A stretch of DNA of 7,106 nucleotides from Deltaproteobacteria bacterium. Its GTDB lineage: Bacteria > Desulfobacterota > DSM-4660 > Desulfatiglandales > Desulfatiglandaceae. The notes beneath the pieces are model-generated. The model saw only the letters and a list, made by a program, of their open reading frames with translations. It searched no databases and was not told the origin of the DNA. The stretch covers positions 1 through 7,106 of the forward strand of contig JAOZQV010000192.1 in assembly GCA_029932035.1 (NCBI GenBank), given 5' to 3'. Positions 6,162-7,106 of this stretch are shown piece by piece (position 1 is the first letter of the stretch; each line of letters starts with the position of its first letter). Made by a program: the position numbers and the translations under genes.

Positions 6162-7106
6162 TCAGGATAGGGGATTCTTCCGGGTGTTTTTCAGGATGGG
6201 ATATTTTTCAGTAACGGCATGCAAAAGCGTCGCTTTATCCTGCGTGTCAAATACACCTCCTGGACCTGCCAAATTCATGAACTCATTTTCCAGATATTTG
6301 GACAGTATCGTTTCAGAACCAGGCGTTTTTCTCAGATTAAGATAGTATGGGTGATAGAGATAGTCATGGAGCAAAATAATCTTGTCCAAACATTCTAATT
6401 GAAAACGCCTGTGCGCGTGATTATAGGCCGAAGCAGACCGGTTATGCACCCTGAAATCGCTTAATACCTCTGGGATGTAGACCAGACCTTCATTCGTGCC
6501 GAGCCTTGTCCAGTATTCCAGGTCGCACAGGTGAACCAGGTTCCGGTTAAAAAAGGAATATTGAAAACAGGTTTCACGCCTCATCATGACCGACGTCGGT
6601 TCCCCGACGAAATTGATTCCAACACCCTTCTCTAAAATCGCTATGGAAAATTCCCCGGGCAGGATATGGGGGCTATCACCGAAGACGTCTTTCAGGGTTA
6701 ACACTGAATTTTCATAGAAATCTCTCAGACCATCCTCAACCCCGTCTTCGATGACAAAATTACGCCCACCGACAACAAAACTGCCCGTTGCCTCCGTTTC
6801 GGTTATTCCGGTGGCGTTCAACATCTTTTCTATGCAGGCCTCATATAACACATCGTCTTGAAACAGAAACTTGATCCATTGGCCGGTTGAATACTGGATC
6901 GATCTATTCCAGTTTTCAACCAATCCCAATCTGACCTTGTTGCGGAAAATCTTGACCCTGTCATCCAGTTTCGCAAATTTTTCTGCTACATCGATTGTTT
7001 CATCCGTGGAATAATCATCTACAATAACGATTTCAATATCAGAGAATGTCTGGTTGATAGCGCTCTCCAGGCATTCTTCTAAGTATAATGCGCCGTTATA
7101 TGTGGG
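6162..7106 (-). CDS. Family 2 glycosyltransferase, 5' end cut by window edge
   Basis: The reading frame stays open from the TGA stop at 6162-6164 to the right edge, giving 314 visible residues; the first few residues lie outside. Visible residue 1 starts the PTYNG motif that normally sits within ten residues of the start of a GT-A fold family 2 glycosyltransferase. The first nucleotide-binding Asp pair is in VDDYSTDET (about 29-37) and the DXD-like metal site is FQDD (about 82-85). A downstream CDLEYWTRL stretch and FRVHNRSAS are typical of the acceptor half of this family. It probably transfers a sugar from a nucleotide-sugar donor to a surface glycan at the cytoplasmic face of the membrane; donor and acceptor cannot be read. 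No transmembrane segment is seen. A start placed at the TTG at 6929 would be wrong, because it would discard the catalytic N-terminus. It is 46 bp upstream of the binding-protein gene in the same direction but has no obvious functional link to it. Confidence 0.93.
   Translation of the reverse strand, partial: PTYNGALYLEECLESAINQTFSDIEIVIVDDYSTDETIDVAEKFAKLDDRVKIFRNKVRLGLVENWNRSIQYSTGQWIKFLFQDDVLYEACIEKMLNATGITETEATGSFVVGGRNFVIEDGVEDGLRDFYENSVLTLKDVFGDSPHILPGEFSIAILEKGVGINFVGEPTSVMMRRETCFQYSFFNRNLVHLCDLEYWTRLGTNEGLVYIPEVLSDFRVHNRSASAYNHAHRRFQLECLDKIILLHDYLYHPYYLNLRKTPGSETILSKYLENEFMNLAGPGGVFDTQDKATLLHAVTEKYPILKNTRKNPLS

Overview
The window carries five genes, all on the minus strand, in the transcriptional order glycosyltransferase (cut by the right edge) -> periplasmic substrate-binding protein -> sensor histidine kinase -> sigma-54 response regulator -> TonB-dependent outer-membrane receptor. 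The gene set (NtrC-type two-component system, TonB receptor, family 2 glycosyltransferase), the roughly balanced base composition and the short dispersed repeats suggest a Gram-negative, probably a Desulfobacterota (former Deltaproteobacteria) genome, perhaps from an environmental assembly. That placement is inference; no rRNA or marker gene is present.

Layout by position: 1-136 is non-coding and holds a degraded REP-like hairpin and two 16-bp palindromic units spaced 20 bp apart. 137-2188 is the TonB receptor. 2178-3527 is the response regulator, which overlaps the receptor start. 3528-3593 is a gap with three copies of a 9-mer. 3594-5051 is the histidine kinase, whose last ~17 codons run through a 7-bp-period tandem repeat. 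5087-6115 is the PF04392-type substrate-binding protein. 6162 to the right edge is the glycosyltransferase, probably the end of a separate surface-polysaccharide gene set.

The four genes from 6115 down to 137 look like one operon: gaps are 35 bp, 66 bp and an 11-bp overlap. The likely logic is a self-contained sense-and-import cassette. The TonB receptor brings a ligand across the outer membrane. The orphan binding protein, which has no ABC permease or ATPase beside it here, captures the ligand in the periplasm. The kinase, with a periplasmic domain of about 125 residues, could read the loaded binding protein. The regulator then activates a sigma-54 promoter, perhaps that of its own operon. 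The ligand cannot be told from the sequence. The most unusual items are this pairing of an orphan binding protein with a two-component system and TonB receptor, and the intrusion of two different short repeat families at the kinase-regulator junction, one of which has been translated into the kinase C-terminus.
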